Below are positions 15,751-27,748 of a stretch of DNA of 64,000 nucleotides, one piece after another. Under the pieces are notes generated by a model that was given only the letters and a program-made list of their open reading frames with translations, did no database searches and was not told the DNA's origin. The stretch covers positions 1 to 64,000 of the forward strand of contig WNLJ01000012.1 of assembly GCA_017114885.1 (NCBI GenBank), given 5' to 3'. The stretch's first letter is position 1, and each line of letters starts with the position of its first letter. The DNA is from Neisseriaceae bacterium PsAf (GTDB lineage Bacteria; Pseudomonadota; Gammaproteobacteria; Burkholderiales; Neisseriaceae). A program made the translations under genes and the position numbers.

Positions 15751-18309
15751 GCAGATTGTTAATAATTTATTTTTAAATAGCATCCGATTTTTGGTAGATG
15801 ATAAATAATTACTTTTTACGAGAAAACTATCTTCAACGCTCTCTCCTAGGGTGTGAATGCTAATAGAGATGATTTCAATTTGGTATTGATTAAAAAGCTC
15901 AACAATATTAGCAAGTAGAGCATTTCTATTGATGGTAACGAGTGAAATAATAAAATAATCCTGTGTTTGGTTGTGATAATCTTCTTGAGAAATAATGACC
16001 TTTGGTACGATATTGGAATGTAAAGAACGTCTTGTTAAGAAGATTTCAGGAATAGATAATTCATCTTCTTTTATCTCTTCATTAAGCACGAGGGTAAGAT
16101 AATGTTCTAATTGCTTGGTTATTCTTTGGACATCACTAGGCAAGCATTGAAAAGGGAAAGCAACAATAAATTTATTAAGTACCCAGCCATCTTTAGTCAT
16201 AAAAGCTTTTGCTCTTATGATATTAAGATGTAGATGAGCAAATATCTTACATAAAGTGAGCATCAAATTATCACTACTGGGTTTGAAGATAATACACGCC
16301 AGTGTAATTTCATCTAAAAATCTAAAATCAAAAAAAGCAGTTTCAGTTGTATGAGTAATTTCATTAATTTGCCAACGGATATCATCAAAAGTTTGGGTAT
16401 TAAAAAAAGAATCATCTATCGAATTAGCAAATTGAGTGATCTTTTCTTTATATTGAGAGTTTTCCGAAATTAATTGGGATATGATGGTTTGTTTTTGAAC
16501 GATGTCTTCTAATTCTAGGTGTGATTTATCTTGTAATATTTTTAGGGTAGAGGTAAATAGTTGGTAGAGTAAATTGCTTTTCCAGTTATTCCATATGGTT
16601 GGATTGGTTCCTCTGATATCTGAGATCGTGAGTAAGTATAAGGCAACTAGACGCTCTGGTGTTTTAACTATCTCGCTAAATTCTTTAATGACAGAATAAT
16701 CACCAATGTCTTTTTTTTGAGCTGTAATGGACATGATTAAATGATTTTTAACCAACCAAACAATTAAATCGGTATCCGATTCATTCAAGTGGTGTTTATC
16801 GCAAAACTGTCTTGCAATTTGAGCCCCTATGATTTCATGACCTCCTCCCCGGCCTTTACCAATATCATGGAAAAAAGCAGCGAGATAGAGAATATATTTA
16901 TTCTTGTAGCTACTCATTAGGGTTGAGGCAAAGGGTGCTTCGAAAATAAAATTTTCATTTTCTAATCTAACTAAATAATAAACAACAGTTAGAATATGGT
17001 CATCTACTGGGTAAATATGAAACAAGTCATTTTGTAGTAAACCAACAATGCGACCGAAACCAGGGATGTATTTTTCTAAAAAACCATATAAATTTAGGTA
17101 TTGTAATATTTGAAAAATACCGTGACCGTATTTAAATAAATGAATAAAAGCTTTTTTATTTTTAGAGCTTTCTGAAAAAGAAGCATCTATATTTTGAATG
17201 GCGAGCCACCAAGCTCTCAATGTTTTAGGAGCGATGCCAACAATACTTCGGTTTTTCTGCAAGTAAGTAATAATTTGTAAGATTTGAGTGGGGTCTTTAG
17301 TGAAAATTGAGATATCATTACAAGCAATTAAGTTGCCTACTTGATAATAATTTTTATCGATTTGAAACACTTTTCTAGGATAAGGAACATAGACTCTGCG
17401 TTTTAACATAGGGATTAAAATACCCATTAACTGCCTTACCAACTTAGTTGAACGATAAAAAATTTGCATCATTTGTTCACCGTTTTGGTGTGGGTCTTCT
17501 GGGAAATTACAGTGCATTAATTGAGCGATATCGTTATGATAATTAAAAAATAAATAATTCTCATTTTTATGGGCAAGCATATGTAGATGAATGCGAATGC
17601 GGGCCAAGTTTTGATGGCTATTGATGATGAGATTGGCTTCATCTTTGGTAATAATCTTGCTTTTAGTTAGTTCGTTAACATCAGGCTGCAGTCCTTGGGC
17701 TTTCGCAATCCACAATAAAGTATGAATATCGCGTAGGCCACCGGGCGTATTTTTAACATCTGGTTCAAGCTGTTTGGCTGCCCCTTTAAACTGATCATGT
17801 CGTGCCTGCATTTCACTTAATTTTGCTTCGATGAAATCAACTATTTCGCGCCTATTGTTAAGTTCATTAAGTAAATCGTCAAGTAACTGAGGGTTGCCAA
17901 GAATGTATTCAGTTTCTAAAAAGGATGTTTCTTTGGTTATTTCATTTTTAGCGTCATGAAATAACTCTTCAACGGTACCTACGGTCATAGAAGGAGATAA
18001 TCCAATATCCCATAGAGTACTTATAAAATCAGAAATAAAATTTTCTTGCTCTAAATTTGGTTTTTTTTGAGTAATAATTGCCAAATCTATGTCAGAGTAC
18101 GGATATAACTCACCCCTACCAAAACCCCCAACTGCTATTAAACATAAATTATCTTCATGCCCATGGGAGTGTAAATACCAAATTTTTTTTAATAGCTTGA
18201 TGGTGGTTTCAGAATATTCTTCAAAAAATCGATATGGATCATCGTGTTTTTTGAAATTTTCATACAGAGTTTGCTGTTTTTGTTTGAATTTATCTATAAT
18301 TTCTTGCAT
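15742..18309 (-). CDS. glnD: Bifunctional uridylyltransferase/uridylyl-removing enzyme GlnD
   Basis: An 855-residue protein (E. coli GlnD has 890). The nucleotidyltransferase domain has GGFGRGELYPYSDIDLAI at about residues 62-79. A central HD phosphohydrolase carries AAFFHDIGKGRGGGHE, and two C-terminal ACT domains sense glutamine. It adds UMP to PII under nitrogen limitation and removes it under nitrogen excess, controlling glutamine synthetase and Ntr genes. No PII gene lies in the window. The 3' end overlaps the hydrolase gene on the other strand, and the two share no terminator. Confidence 0.97.
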   Translation of the reverse strand: MQEIIDKFKQKQQTLYENFKKHDDPYRFFEEYSETTIKLLKKIWYLHSHGHEDNLCLIAVGGFGRGELYPYSDIDLAIITQKKPNLEQENFISDFISTLWDIGLSPSMTVGTVEELFHDAKNEITKETSFLETEYILGNPQLLDDLLNELNNRREIVDFIEAKLSEMQARHDQFKGAAKQLEPDVKNTPGGLRDIHTLLWIAKAQGLQPDVNELTKSKIITKDEANLIINSHQNLARIRIHLHMLAHKNENYLFFNYHNDIAQLMHCNFPEDPHQNGEQMMQIFYRSTKLVRQLMGILIPMLKRRVYVPYPRKVFQIDKNYYQVGNLIACNDISIFTKDPTQILQIITYLQKNRSIVGIAPKTLRAWWLAIQNIDASFSESSKNKKAFIHLFKYGHGIFQILQYLNLYGFLEKYIPGFGRIVGLLQNDLFHIYPVDDHILTVVYYLVRLENENFIFEAPFASTLMSSYKNKYILYLAAFFHDIGKGRGGGHEIIGAQIARQFCDKHHLNESDTDLIVWLVKNHLIMSITAQKKDIGDYSVIKEFSEIVKTPERLVALYLLTISDIRGTNPTIWNNWKSNLLYQLFTSTLKILQDKSHLELEDIVQKQTIISQLISENSQYKEKITQFANSIDDSFFNTQTFDDIRWQINEITHTTETAFFDFRFLDEITLACIIFKPSSDNLMLTLCKIFAHLHLNIIRAKAFMTKDGWVLNKFIVAFPFQCLPSDVQRITKQLEHYLTLVLNEEIKEDELSIPEIFLTRRSLHSNIVPKVIISQEDYHNQTQDYFIISLVTINRNALLANIVELFNQYQIEIISISIHTLGESVEDSFLVKSNYLSSTKNRMLFKNKLLTICSL

Positions 18310-18483
18310 ATCTTTCAGATGAATTAAAGAATTACTATTAAATAACTAATTTTAGACTGATTTTAGTATAACTTATTTAGTATAAAGGATAATAGCTTCT
18401 TTGACTTCAATTAATTGGAATAAATTTTAATAAGCTATAGTGACTATTATGGAAGGTCAGTGTTCTTTGGGCCTAAATAAAAC

Positions 18484-18515
18484 CAGGTTATTGTTTTGTA
18501 CAAAAGAATAACCTG
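18484..18515 (-). terminator. Palindromic terminator after ppa
   Basis: AGGTTATT (18485-18492) pairs with AATAACCT (18507-18514). Inside lies TTTTGTACAAAA, itself a perfect palindrome, so the element is almost fully self-complementary with one G-G mismatch per turn. On the minus strand it runs into GGTTTTATTT. It sits 21 bases after the ppa stop. Confidence 0.75.
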
Positions 18516-18535
18516 TTAATAATAAGGCAATCAAA

Positions 18536-19063
18536 TTATTTTTGGAAATTTTTTACACCATCTTCTAATTCTTTTTTTGCATCATTAACATCTCCCCATC
18601 CCTTAATTTTAACCCATTTGCCAGGTTCTAGATCTTTATAATGTTCAAAGAAATGTTGAATTTGTTGTACCAATAATTCTGGTAAGTCAGAGAGCTGTTG
18701 AATTTTTTTGTACATAGGACATAATTTTTCTACAGGCACAGCAAGAATTTTTTTATCCAAACCTGCATCATCTTCCATATCAAGAATACCGATGGCTCTG
18801 CATCTTACCAAAACACCTGGAGGAACAGGGAAGGGCGTAATCAATAGAACATCACAAGGGTCTCCATCTCCAGATAATGTATTGGGAACGAAACCGTAAT
18901 TAGTAGGATAAGTCATGGAAGTGCCCATGAAGCGATCAACTGCCATAGCACCACTTTCTTCATCAATTTCAAATTTTATAGGTGCAGAATTAGCTGAAAT
19001 TTCTATGACAGCATTAAAATCATCAGGAAAACTCTTTCCTGGAGGAATAACAGAAATATTCAT
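18536..19063 (-). CDS. ppa: Inorganic pyrophosphatase (family I, soluble)
   Basis: The 175-residue length is exactly that usual for bacterial family I pyrophosphatase. The metal-binding signature DGDPCDVLL is present, and other active-site acids lie in EIDEESGAMAVDR and MEDDAGLDKKI. It hydrolyses PPi to phosphate in the cytoplasm, pulling biosynthetic reactions forward. The ATG has AAAGGA upstream. It follows glyA with 22 bases between, so the two may be co-transcribed. Confidence 0.97.
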   Translation of the reverse strand: MNISVIPPGKSFPDDFNAVIEISANSAPIKFEIDEESGAMAVDRFMGTSMTYPTNYGFVPNTLSGDGDPCDVLLITPFPVPPGVLVRCRAIGILDMEDDAGLDKKILAVPVEKLCPMYKKIQQLSDLPELLVQQIQHFFEHYKDLEPGKWVKIKGWGDVNDAKKELEDGVKNFQK

Positions 19064-19085
19064 AAATAAGTTCCTTTTTTAATAA

Positions 19086-20333
19086 TTAGCCATACACAGG
19101 CAATTGTTCACAAAGTTGATTAATTTTTTCAGCGACTTGTTGAATGGTATCTGAGTTGTCAGGTTGTTCTAATAAATCTGCTATTAGATGTCCAAGTTCT
19201 TCAGTTTCTTTTTCTTTAAAACCACGAGTGGTAATGGCAGCAGTACCTAGGCGGATACCAGAAGTCACAAAAGGTTTTTCTGGATCATTAGGGATTGCGT
19301 TTTTATTAACTGTGATATGTGCTTTACCCAATGCTTCTTCTGCACTTTTACCAGTAATATTTTTAGGACGTAAATCTACTAAAAATACATGACTTTCGGT
19401 TTTTCCAGAAACAATTCGTAAACCTCTTTCTGTCAGTGTTTTTGCTAAAACTTGAGCATTTTTTTTGATTTGTTTGGCATATTCTTTAAATTCTGGGGTT
19501 AATGCCTCTTTAAAACAAATCGCTTTGGCGGCAATAACATGCATTAGTGGCCCGCCTTGTAAACCAGGAAATACAGCAGAGTTAAGGGCTTTTTCATGTT
19601 CAGTGCTGCGGCATAAAATTGCACCACCTCTAGGACCTCTCAATGTCTTGTGCGTGGTCGTAGTGACAAAATCCGCATAAGGAACAGGATTTGGGTATTC
19701 TCCGCCAGCAATAAGTCCCGCATAATGAGCCATATCAACAAAAAGATAGGCGCCAACTTTATCGGCAATTTCTCTAAATTTTTTCCAGTCAATTACTAAA
19801 GAATAAGCAGAGGCACCTGCTACAATCATTTTTGGTTTGTGTTCTAGTGCTAAACGTTCTACTTCGTCATAATCGAGTACTTCATTTTCGTCCAAGCCGT
19901 AACTAATTGAATGATAAATTTTTCCTGATATATTAACTTTAGCACCATGGGTTAAGTGTCCACCATGAGCTAAACTCATACCTAGGATGGTATCACCTGG
20001 TTTTAAAACACTTGTATAGACTGCTTGATTCGCTTGAGAACCTGAGTGAGGTTGTACATTAACATATTCAGCTTGAAAAAGTTTTTTTAATCTATCAATA
20101 GCCAGTTGTTCAACAATATCCACAAACTCACAACCACCGTAATACCTTTTACCAGGATAGCCTTCGGCGTATTTATTGGTTAACTGAGAGCCTTGAGCCA
20201 GCATAATTGGCCAACTAACATAGTTTTCAGATGCAATTAATTCAACATGATCTTGTTGGCGCTCATTTTCTTGATGAATTGCTTGTGCCAGTTCAGGATC
20301 AAATTGTTCGATGGTTGGATTTTTTGAAAACAT
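19086..20333 (-). CDS. glyA: Serine hydroxymethyltransferase
   Basis: The 415-residue, PLP-dependent enzyme interconverts serine and glycine with tetrahydrofolate, supplying one-carbon units. The PLP lysine is in [15 protein letters not shown]. Other signatures are [23 protein letters not shown] and [13 protein letters not shown]. An in-frame GTG lies one codon before the ATG; the ATG at 20333 is better spaced from AAGGAA. About 330 bases of upstream sequence separate it from the divergent rpiA. No purR-type operator was recognised there. Confidence 0.97.
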   Translation of the reverse strand: MFSKNPTIEQFDPELAQAIHQENERQQDHVELIASENYVSWPIMLAQGSQLTNKYAEGYPGKRYYGGCEFVDIVEQLAIDRLKKLFQAEYVNVQPHSGSQANQAVYTSVLKPGDTILGMSLAHGGHLTHGAKVNISGKIYHSISYGLDENEVLDYDEVERLALEHKPKMIVAGASAYSLVIDWKKFREIADKVGAYLFVDMAHYAGLIAGGEYPNPVPYADFVTTTTHKTLRGPRGGAILCRSTEHEKALNSAVFPGLQGGPLMHVIAAKAICFKEALTPEFKEYAKQIKKNAQVLAKTLTERGLRIVSGKTESHVFLVDLRPKNITGKSAEEALGKAHITVNKNAIPNDPEKPFVTSGIRLGTAAITTRGFKEKETEELGHLIADLLEQPDNSDTIQQVAEKINQLCEQLPVYG

Positions 20334-20539
20334 CACAATTTCCTTTTATATATGGATAATTACTTCAATCAACGATATTCAATTAAATTAAGTCAGAAAT
20401 GTATAAGGTGTGCAGCATATAGTTAGCGAATTTACTATAGCATTAAGTAAAGGTAACTTCTTTTTTAATGGTTAATTTTGCTATATAAATATAATGGACC
20501 CTACATTCTAGTGTGAATTATAACAAATTAATTTAAGAT

Positions 20540-20659
20540 ATGAGTTTTAATATTGTTTATTTACATTTTATCAATGAAGATAGACAAGAAAAAGATTATT
20601 TCTATTGGTATAATGAAAAGATTGCTGATGAACGTATTAATTTAGATAAAAGGATATGA
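20540..20659 (+). CDS. Possible 39-residue ORF just upstream of rpiA
   Basis: An open frame of 40 codons starts with ATG and ends with TGA four bases before the rpiA ATG. It encodes an acidic, aromatic-rich peptide (MSFNIVYLHFINEDRQEKDY at the start, then FYWYNEK). No strong ribosome site precedes it, and the rpiA ribosome site (AAAGGA) is inside its last codons. It could be a small protein coupled to rpiA, a remnant, or chance. I do not recognise it. Confidence 0.3.
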   Translation: MSFNIVYLHFINEDRQEKDYFYWYNEKIADERINLDKRI

Positions 20660-20663
20660 ACAT

Positions 20664-21338
20664 ATGTTAACTCAAGATGATAAAAAAAGAATGGCGGCAA
20701 AAGAAGCATTAAAGTTTTTACCTAAAGGTGCTTATATTGGTATAGGAACAGGTTCTACAGTTAATTTTTTCATTGAAGAGTTGGTGCCTTTTAAGGATGA
20801 TATTAAAGGCGTTGTGTCAACTTCAAAACAAACAGAAGCACTTTTACTCAAATATGGATTTGAAGTGCTAAATTTAAATGAGGTAGCATCTTTACCAGTA
20901 TATTTTGATGGTGCTGATGAAGTAAACTCTTTATTACAGATGGTTAAAGGTGGTGGCGGTGCCCTGTTAGCAGAAAAAGTTGTCGCTTCTGTTGCTAAAA
21001 ATTTTGTTTGTATGGTTGATGATAGTAAATATGTTTCTAAGCTAGGTACATTCCCAGTACCAGTAGAAGTCCTTTCTTACGCACGCTCTATGGTGTCTAG
21101 AAAAATGGTAGCCCTAGGTGGTAGACCAGAATTAAGAATGGGTTATACAACAGAGCAAGGCAATAAAATTATTGATGTGCATGGATTGAATTTATCAACA
21201 CCACTGGAATTAGAAAATGAAATTAACCAAATAACAGGGGTAGTAGAAAACGGTATTTTTGCAAAACACCCTGCCAATGTTTTGGTGATAGCAAAAGATG
21301 AAGGGGTAGAAGTCAAACAGTTGGGAGGATTTTTTTAG
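20664..21338 (+). CDS. rpiA: Ribose-5-phosphate isomerase A
   Basis: The 224-residue enzyme interconverts ribose-5-phosphate and ribulose-5-phosphate in the pentose phosphate pathway. Signatures are IGIGTGSTVNFFIEEL (phosphate loop), DGADEVN, and KGGGGALLAEKVVA, which has the catalytic residues of RpiA. The length is typical. AAAGGA lies ten bases before the ATG. It leads a tight run with the nuclease gene (3-base gap) and nth (1-base overlap), so the three are probably one transcript. Confidence 0.97.
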   Translation: MLTQDDKKRMAAKEALKFLPKGAYIGIGTGSTVNFFIEELVPFKDDIKGVVSTSKQTEALLLKYGFEVLNLNEVASLPVYFDGADEVNSLLQMVKGGGGALLAEKVVASVAKNFVCMVDDSKYVSKLGTFPVPVEVLSYARSMVSRKMVALGGRPELRMGYTTEQGNKIIDVHGLNLSTPLELENEINQITGVVENGIFAKHPANVLVIAKDEGVEVKQLGGFF

Positions 21339-21341
21339 GAG

Positions 21342-21860
21342 ATGAGAAAGTTTTTGACATTTTTTGTGCTTGGCTTTTTATTATTGGTGGTACAGGCGCA
21401 AAATCAAAATCAAAATCCTTATCCTATTAAGTACCTTGCGAATGTGGTTTACATAGTAGATGGTGATACCTTGCATGCTAAAGATGAAAATGGTTTGAAA
21501 CATAAAATTCGTATAGCCAATATAGATGCACCTGAAATGAATCAAAGAGATGGGAAAGGCAGTCGAGAAAATTTATTATTTTTAGTTGATGAAAATGTCG
21601 AAGTGACTACTTTGTACAAGGACCGGTACAAAAGAGAAGTATCCAATATTTACTATAAAAATCAAGATATAGCACTACAACAAGTTAGAGATGGTTATGC
21701 ATGGATTTTCCCGACATATGCTAAAAAATACTTAACAGAAGATAGGTTGAAAATATATTATCAAGCACAAGAAGAGGCAAAGATGAAAAAACGAGGCCTA
21801 TGGCAAAATTATGAAGTAATCCCTCCTTGGGTATTTCGTAAGAATTTAAAAACAATTTAA
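21342..21860 (+). CDS. Exported thermonuclease (SNase-like)
   Basis: A 172-residue staphylococcal-nuclease-family protein with an N-terminal signal peptide (about 1-19, ending VQAQ). Catalytic residues match SNase: Arg in KIRIANIDAPE, Glu at the end of that motif, and Arg in DRYKREV. The family pattern is usually DRYGR; here Lys replaces Gly. VVYIVDGDTL holds the calcium-binding Asp. It would cleave DNA and RNA in the periplasm or outside the cell. The rpiA stop is only three bases upstream, and its AGGAG overlaps the stop codon, so translation may be coupled. Confidence 0.87.
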   Translation: MRKFLTFFVLGFLLLVVQAQNQNQNPYPIKYLANVVYIVDGDTLHAKDENGLKHKIRIANIDAPEMNQRDGKGSRENLLFLVDENVEVTTLYKDRYKREVSNIYYKNQDIALQQVRDGYAWIFPTYAKKYLTEDRLKIYYQAQEEAKMKKRGLWQNYEVIPPWVFRKNLKTI

Positions 21861-22489
21861 TGAATCAAGAAAAACGCATAGAAATATTTAAACGCTTTGA
21901 AAAAGCAAATCCTAATCCGCAGACTGAATTGAACTATTCTTCTGCTTATGAATTATTGGTGGCAGTTATTTTATCTGCACAAGCAACGGATGTTTCTGTG
22001 AATAAAGTAACTGATGTTTTATTTCAAGTGGCGAACACACCTCAAAAAATGCTTAAATTAGGAGAAGGAGCACTTGAGAATTATATTAAATCTATAGGAC
22101 TATATAAAAATAAGGCAAAAAATATTATTCTTTGCAGTCAAAAACTAATTTCTGATTATGATGGGGAAGTGCCTCGAGATAGAAGAGAGCTGGAAAGTTT
22201 AGCAGGCGTAGGGAGAAAAACGGCGAACGTTGTTTTGAATACTTTATATGATGAGCCAGTTATTGCAGTAGATACACACGTATTTCGAGTTGCTAACCGA
22301 ACAGGAATCGCTAAAGGAAAGACAGTTTTAGAGGTTGAAAAAAAATTAGAAAAGAATATCCCTAAGCCTTATTTAAAAAACGCACATCACTGGTTGGTTT
22401 TGCATGGACGATATGTTTGTAAAGCGCGTAAGCCTTTGTGTTCTCAATGTATTATTAATGATTTATGTGATTATTCTATTCATAAATAA
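21860..22489 (+). CDS. nth: Endonuclease III (DNA glycosylase/AP lyase)
   Basis: A 209-residue helix-hairpin-helix glycosylase that removes oxidised pyrimidines. The HhH motif LAGVGRKTANVVLN contains the catalytic Lys, and the catalytic Asp is in AVDTHVFRVANR. The 4Fe-4S cluster Cys pattern C-x6-C-x2-C-x5-C is at the C-terminus (CKARKPLCSQCIINDLC). It overlaps the nuclease stop by one base (TAATG), giving coupled translation. E. coli Nth has 211 residues. Confidence 0.97.
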   Translation: MNQEKRIEIFKRFEKANPNPQTELNYSSAYELLVAVILSAQATDVSVNKVTDVLFQVANTPQKMLKLGEGALENYIKSIGLYKNKAKNIILCSQKLISDYDGEVPRDRRELESLAGVGRKTANVVLNTLYDEPVIAVDTHVFRVANRTGIAKGKTVLEVEKKLEKNIPKPYLKNAHHWLVLHGRYVCKARKPLCSQCIINDLCDYSIHK

Positions 22490-22546
22490 AAAATTATGAT
22501 GTAATATCGGTATTGATAATTTTAAATTAAATATTTTGATGGGGGA

Positions 22547-23989
22547 GTGGTGAAATTTCAATATCTCTTTTTATCTCTTTTGGGGGCTTTATTAATTAGC
22601 TCATGTTCAGAATCTAATTCAGAAAAAGAACATTCTGTTTTGGATATTAATTCAAAAAACATAGTTTCTTCCAAATCGGATAACACAAAAAAATCAGTTT
22701 ATTCAGATTTTACTTACTTATTAGAAAAAGTGGGACCTTCGGTTGTGAGTGTAGATTCTTACTATGTGAATAAGTTTAGAGAAGATATTTTTGAGGATGA
22801 GGACGCTCCGAATTCAGAAGAGTCTAATGGAGGCTCGGGGATTATTTTAGATAAAGATGGCTATATTATTACTAATGTGCATGTTATCGAAGGAAGTAAT
22901 GCTATTAAGGTTACTCTGATGGATAAACGTGTCTTTATGGCTAAAGTAGTGGGCATAGATTCCATCTCGGATTTAGCGTTATTGAAGATAGAAGCCGATA
23001 ATTTGGTGCCTATCAAAGTAGGTGATGTCAAAAAAGTTAAGGTGGGTCAGTGGGTGGCCGCTTTAGGTGCACCCTTTGGGTTTCAATTTTCTCTGACATC
23101 AGGCATTGTCTCAGCCAAGAAAAGAACTATTCAAGATGATCCCTCTTATATTCCATTTTTACAAACCGATGCAGCCATCAACCAAGGAAACTCAGGAGGA
23201 CCTCTTTTAAATCTAGATGGAGAAGTGATAGGAGTTAACTCACAAATTTATAGTCGATCTGGTGGCTTTGTTGGAATTGCTTTTGCTATTCCTATTGACA
23301 TAGTGATAAATGTTGCTAATCAATTAAAAACAACAGGAAAAGTAGAAAGAGGGCAACTAGGTGTTAAAGTGGATGGTATGAGTTATGAGTTGGCTAAAAC
23401 TTTTGGCCGAAATAATTCTGACGGGGCCTTAATCTTAGACGTTTTAGATGGTAATGGAATTGAAGAAAAACTACAAGTTGGCGATATTATTTTGGCGGTT
23501 AATGGAGAGACCATTAAAGGACCAGAAGACTTACCTGGTATCTTAAATTTAATCAAACCTGGAGAAGAAATAGAATTATATATTTGGCGTGAAGAACATG
23601 GCTTAAAAGTAACGATTACACTACAACCTAGAGGGGATTTAAATAAAATAAAGGGTGATATTATCAAATCCAATGAAAAAAACAATCTCAAAAATACAGA
23701 GATTTATGCCATAGAAGGCTTAGATGTTGGCTTAAAAAAACCAAATCAAGATATATTGTCTTATTATAAATTAGACAGTGGGTTGCAGATTGCATCTATC
23801 GGAAATAAAGCCGAATCTTTGGGTTTTGCATTAGGAGATATTATTGTGCGGGTTGGTGCGTATGATATTAAAAATGCTGATGATTTAGAAGTAGCTTTAA
23901 GAAATCAGAAAAATGTGCCCATTTTTTTGATAAGAAACTACAAACCAATATTTATACCTTATGCAGGTGAATTAGCTGAAGGAAGTTAA
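22547..23989 (+). CDS. HtrA/DegP-type serine protease, probable lipoprotein
   Basis: A 480-residue trypsin-like protease with two PDZ domains. The catalytic triad is His112 (TNVHVIEG), Asp142 (SISDLALLKI) and Ser216 (NQGNSGGPLL). PDZ1 lies at about 270-360 and PDZ2 at about 385-475. Residues 10-20 (LLGALLISSC) look like a lipoprotein signal, unlike the soluble periplasmic DegP of E. coli. Residues 21-55 are a low-complexity linker. It starts with GTG after GGGGGAG; the next codon is also GTG. It should degrade or refold misfolded envelope proteins. It precedes nagZ by five bases. Confidence 0.9.
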   Translation: MVKFQYLFLSLLGALLISSCSESNSEKEHSVLDINSKNIVSSKSDNTKKSVYSDFTYLLEKVGPSVVSVDSYYVNKFREDIFEDEDAPNSEESNGGSGIILDKDGYIITNVHVIEGSNAIKVTLMDKRVFMAKVVGIDSISDLALLKIEADNLVPIKVGDVKKVKVGQWVAALGAPFGFQFSLTSGIVSAKKRTIQDDPSYIPFLQTDAAINQGNSGGPLLNLDGEVIGVNSQIYSRSGGFVGIAFAIPIDIVINVANQLKTTGKVERGQLGVKVDGMSYELAKTFGRNNSDGALILDVLDGNGIEEKLQVGDIILAVNGETIKGPEDLPGILNLIKPGEEIELYIWREEHGLKVTITLQPRGDLNKIKGDIIKSNEKNNLKNTEIYAIEGLDVGLKKPNQDILSYYKLDSGLQIASIGNKAESLGFALGDIIVRVGAYDIKNADDLEVALRNQKNVPIFLIRNYKPIFIPYAGELAEGS

Positions 23990-23994
23990 AATAA

Positions 23995-25077
23995 ATGAGT
24001 TCAAGTTGTTTAGGCCCTATTATGGCTGATGTTGCAGGATATACAATTACAGAGGAAGAGAAGGAAAAATTATCACGTCCAGAAATTGGTGGGGTAATTT
24101 TATTTAGACGAAATTACCAATCTATATCACAACTAAAGGATTTAATTACTGAAATTAAGAAGATTAAATCTCCTGAATTATTGGTGGCGGTTGATCATGA
24201 AGGCGGCAGAGTACAACGTTTTATCGATGGATTTACTCGCTTACCAGCTATGAGAACCCTTGGAAAAATTTACGATAAAGAGGGCAGTGAAACTGCTTTA
24301 GAGTATGCTCGATTAACAGCTTGGGTTTTGGCTACTGAGTTAAGGGCTGTTGATATTGATTTTTCTTTTACACCTGTTTTAGATTTGGATTGGGGCAGAA
24401 GTGGGGTGATAGGCAATAGAAGCTTTCATTCGAATCCTGAAGTGGTGATTGAACTAGCCAGTGCTTTTGTAGACGGATTGAATCTTGGTGGAATGCAAGG
24501 ATGTGGCAAACATTATCCAGGTCATGGTTATGTTGAGGGCGATAGTCATTGTGTATTACCCCAAGATCAGAGAGATTTTCAAGAATTAGAAAAAAATGAT
24601 TTACTAATTTTCAGAGAGATGATTAAAAAAGGACTGTCCGCTATTATGCCAGCGCATGTAGTTTATTCTGCGGTTGACGCCGAATTACCTGCTGGATATT
24701 CTAAAATATGGTTAAAAGATGTTTTAAGAGATCAGCTAGATTTTAAAGGATTAATATTTTCAGACTCTTTAACCATGGAAGGTGCTTGTGGTGTGGGTGA
24801 TATTGTCAAACGCGTAGCGCTTTCTCAACAAGCAGGTTGTGATATTTTTCTTATCTGCAATCGTCCTGATTTAGTCGATTTGGTATTGGCTGATTCTGAT
24901 AACTTAGAACTAAGAGACTACACAGATTCATGGAGTATGATGAGAGATACACGCTCGAGTAAATCTTATCAACAAACAATGAGCACCGATGAATTCCAAC
25001 AGGCGCAAAAGATAGTATCAGGGCTTTATCAGGAAAGTGATTTAATCAATGGTGTAGAAGTCGGTGAAGCCAATTAA
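23995..25077 (+). CDS. nagZ: Beta-N-acetylhexosaminidase (peptidoglycan recycling)
   Basis: A 360-residue glycoside hydrolase family 3 enzyme that removes GlcNAc from cell-wall muropeptides in the cytoplasm. The active-site His-Asp dyad is in [14 protein letters not shown], and the nucleophile Asp is in [10 protein letters not shown]. Substrate residues lie in [12 protein letters not shown]. It starts five bases after the htrA-like stop, so it is likely co-transcribed. Its stop overlaps that of the convergent kdsA by four bases. The tail after residue 330 is longer than in E. coli NagZ (341 residues). Confidence 0.96.
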   Translation: MSSSCLGPIMADVAGYTITEEEKEKLSRPEIGGVILFRRNYQSISQLKDLITEIKKIKSPELLVAVDHEGGRVQRFIDGFTRLPAMRTLGKIYDKEGSETALEYARLTAWVLATELRAVDIDFSFTPVLDLDWGRSGVIGNRSFHSNPEVVIELASAFVDGLNLGGMQGCGKHYPGHGYVEGDSHCVLPQDQRDFQELEKNDLLIFREMIKKGLSAIMPAHVVYSAVDAELPAGYSKIWLKDVLRDQLDFKGLIFSDSLTMEGACGVGDIVKRVALSQQAGCDIFLICNRPDLVDLVLADSDNLELRDYTDSWSMMRDTRSSKSYQQTMSTDEFQQAQKIVSGLYQESDLINGVEVGEAN

Positions 25078-25945
25078 TTTTCTTTATCAAAAGCTAAAAA
25101 ATCGTATTCTAATAAATTTTTTTGTTTAATAAGGCTATCAATTTCTTTTAAGGTTCCAAGTAATTCTTTCATCAAGTGGATTGGAACGGCGTTCGGTCCA
25201 TCTGATTTAGCTATTTTGGGGTTGGGATGCGTTTCCATGAAAACTCCTGCAACACCTGCTGCCACAGCAGCTCTAGCAAGTATGGGCACAAACTCTCGAC
25301 GGCCTCCTGATGAGGTTCCTTGCCCTCCAGGCAGTTGCACTGAATGCGTGGCATCAAACACCACAGGACATTGAGTTTCTCGCATAATCATCAGGCTACG
25401 CATATCAGAAACCAAATTATGATAGCCAAAACTAGCTCCTCGTTCACATACCATAAAAGAATCCGTATCAAGTCCGGCTTCCAAGGCTGCATTTTTAGCC
25501 TTTTGGATAACTTGTAACATATCATCAGGCGCCATAAACTGCCCTTTTTTGATATTAACTGGTTTGCCACTTTGAGCTACTGTGTGGATAAAATCAGTTT
25601 GACGTGCTAAAAAAGCCGGAGTTTGTAAGACGTCAACGACTTCTGCAACCAATGGGACTTCTTTTTCAGTATGTACGTCGGTTAGGACGGGAACTTGTAT
25701 TTGTTTTTTGACTTCGGATAAGATGTGTAAACCTTCATCGATACCTAAACCTCGAAAAGATGCATCACTGGAGCGATTGGCTTTGTCATAGCTTGATTTA
25801 TAAATAAAGGGAATCTCAAGTTCTGAAGTAATTTCTTTAAGATAGCCAGCTGTATCAAGTGCTAATTGTTCACTTTCAATCACGCAAGGACCTGCAATGA
25901 TAAACAAAGGGTGTTCTAAACCAACTTCAAAACCGCATAATTTCA

Positions 25946-25946
<1 letters not shown>
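25074..25946 (-). CDS. kdsA: Kdo-8-phosphate synthase
   Basis: This 290-residue aldolase condenses PEP and arabinose-5-phosphate, the first step toward Kdo of lipopolysaccharide. Motifs are [11 protein letters not shown] at the start, [12 protein letters not shown] (PEP binding), and KKGQFMAP. The [11 protein letters not shown] motif carries the metal and phosphate ligands. Its ATG overlaps the pyrG stop by one base (TAATG), so it is coupled to pyrG. In many beta- and gammaproteobacteria eno and ftsB follow; here the gene is convergent with nagZ and ftsB is 26 kb away. Confidence 0.97.
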
Positions 25947-27613
<1,667 letters not shown>

Positions 27614-27748
27614 TTAAAATATAATCGGTATTTTAACTTATAATGAGATACTTGTTAACTGATAAAAAAGGTTTATTTATAACTTACTTTAGTTATTTCT
27701 TAATTAGTATTAGAATTGACAATGAGAGAAAATAATGAGGAGAAATTC

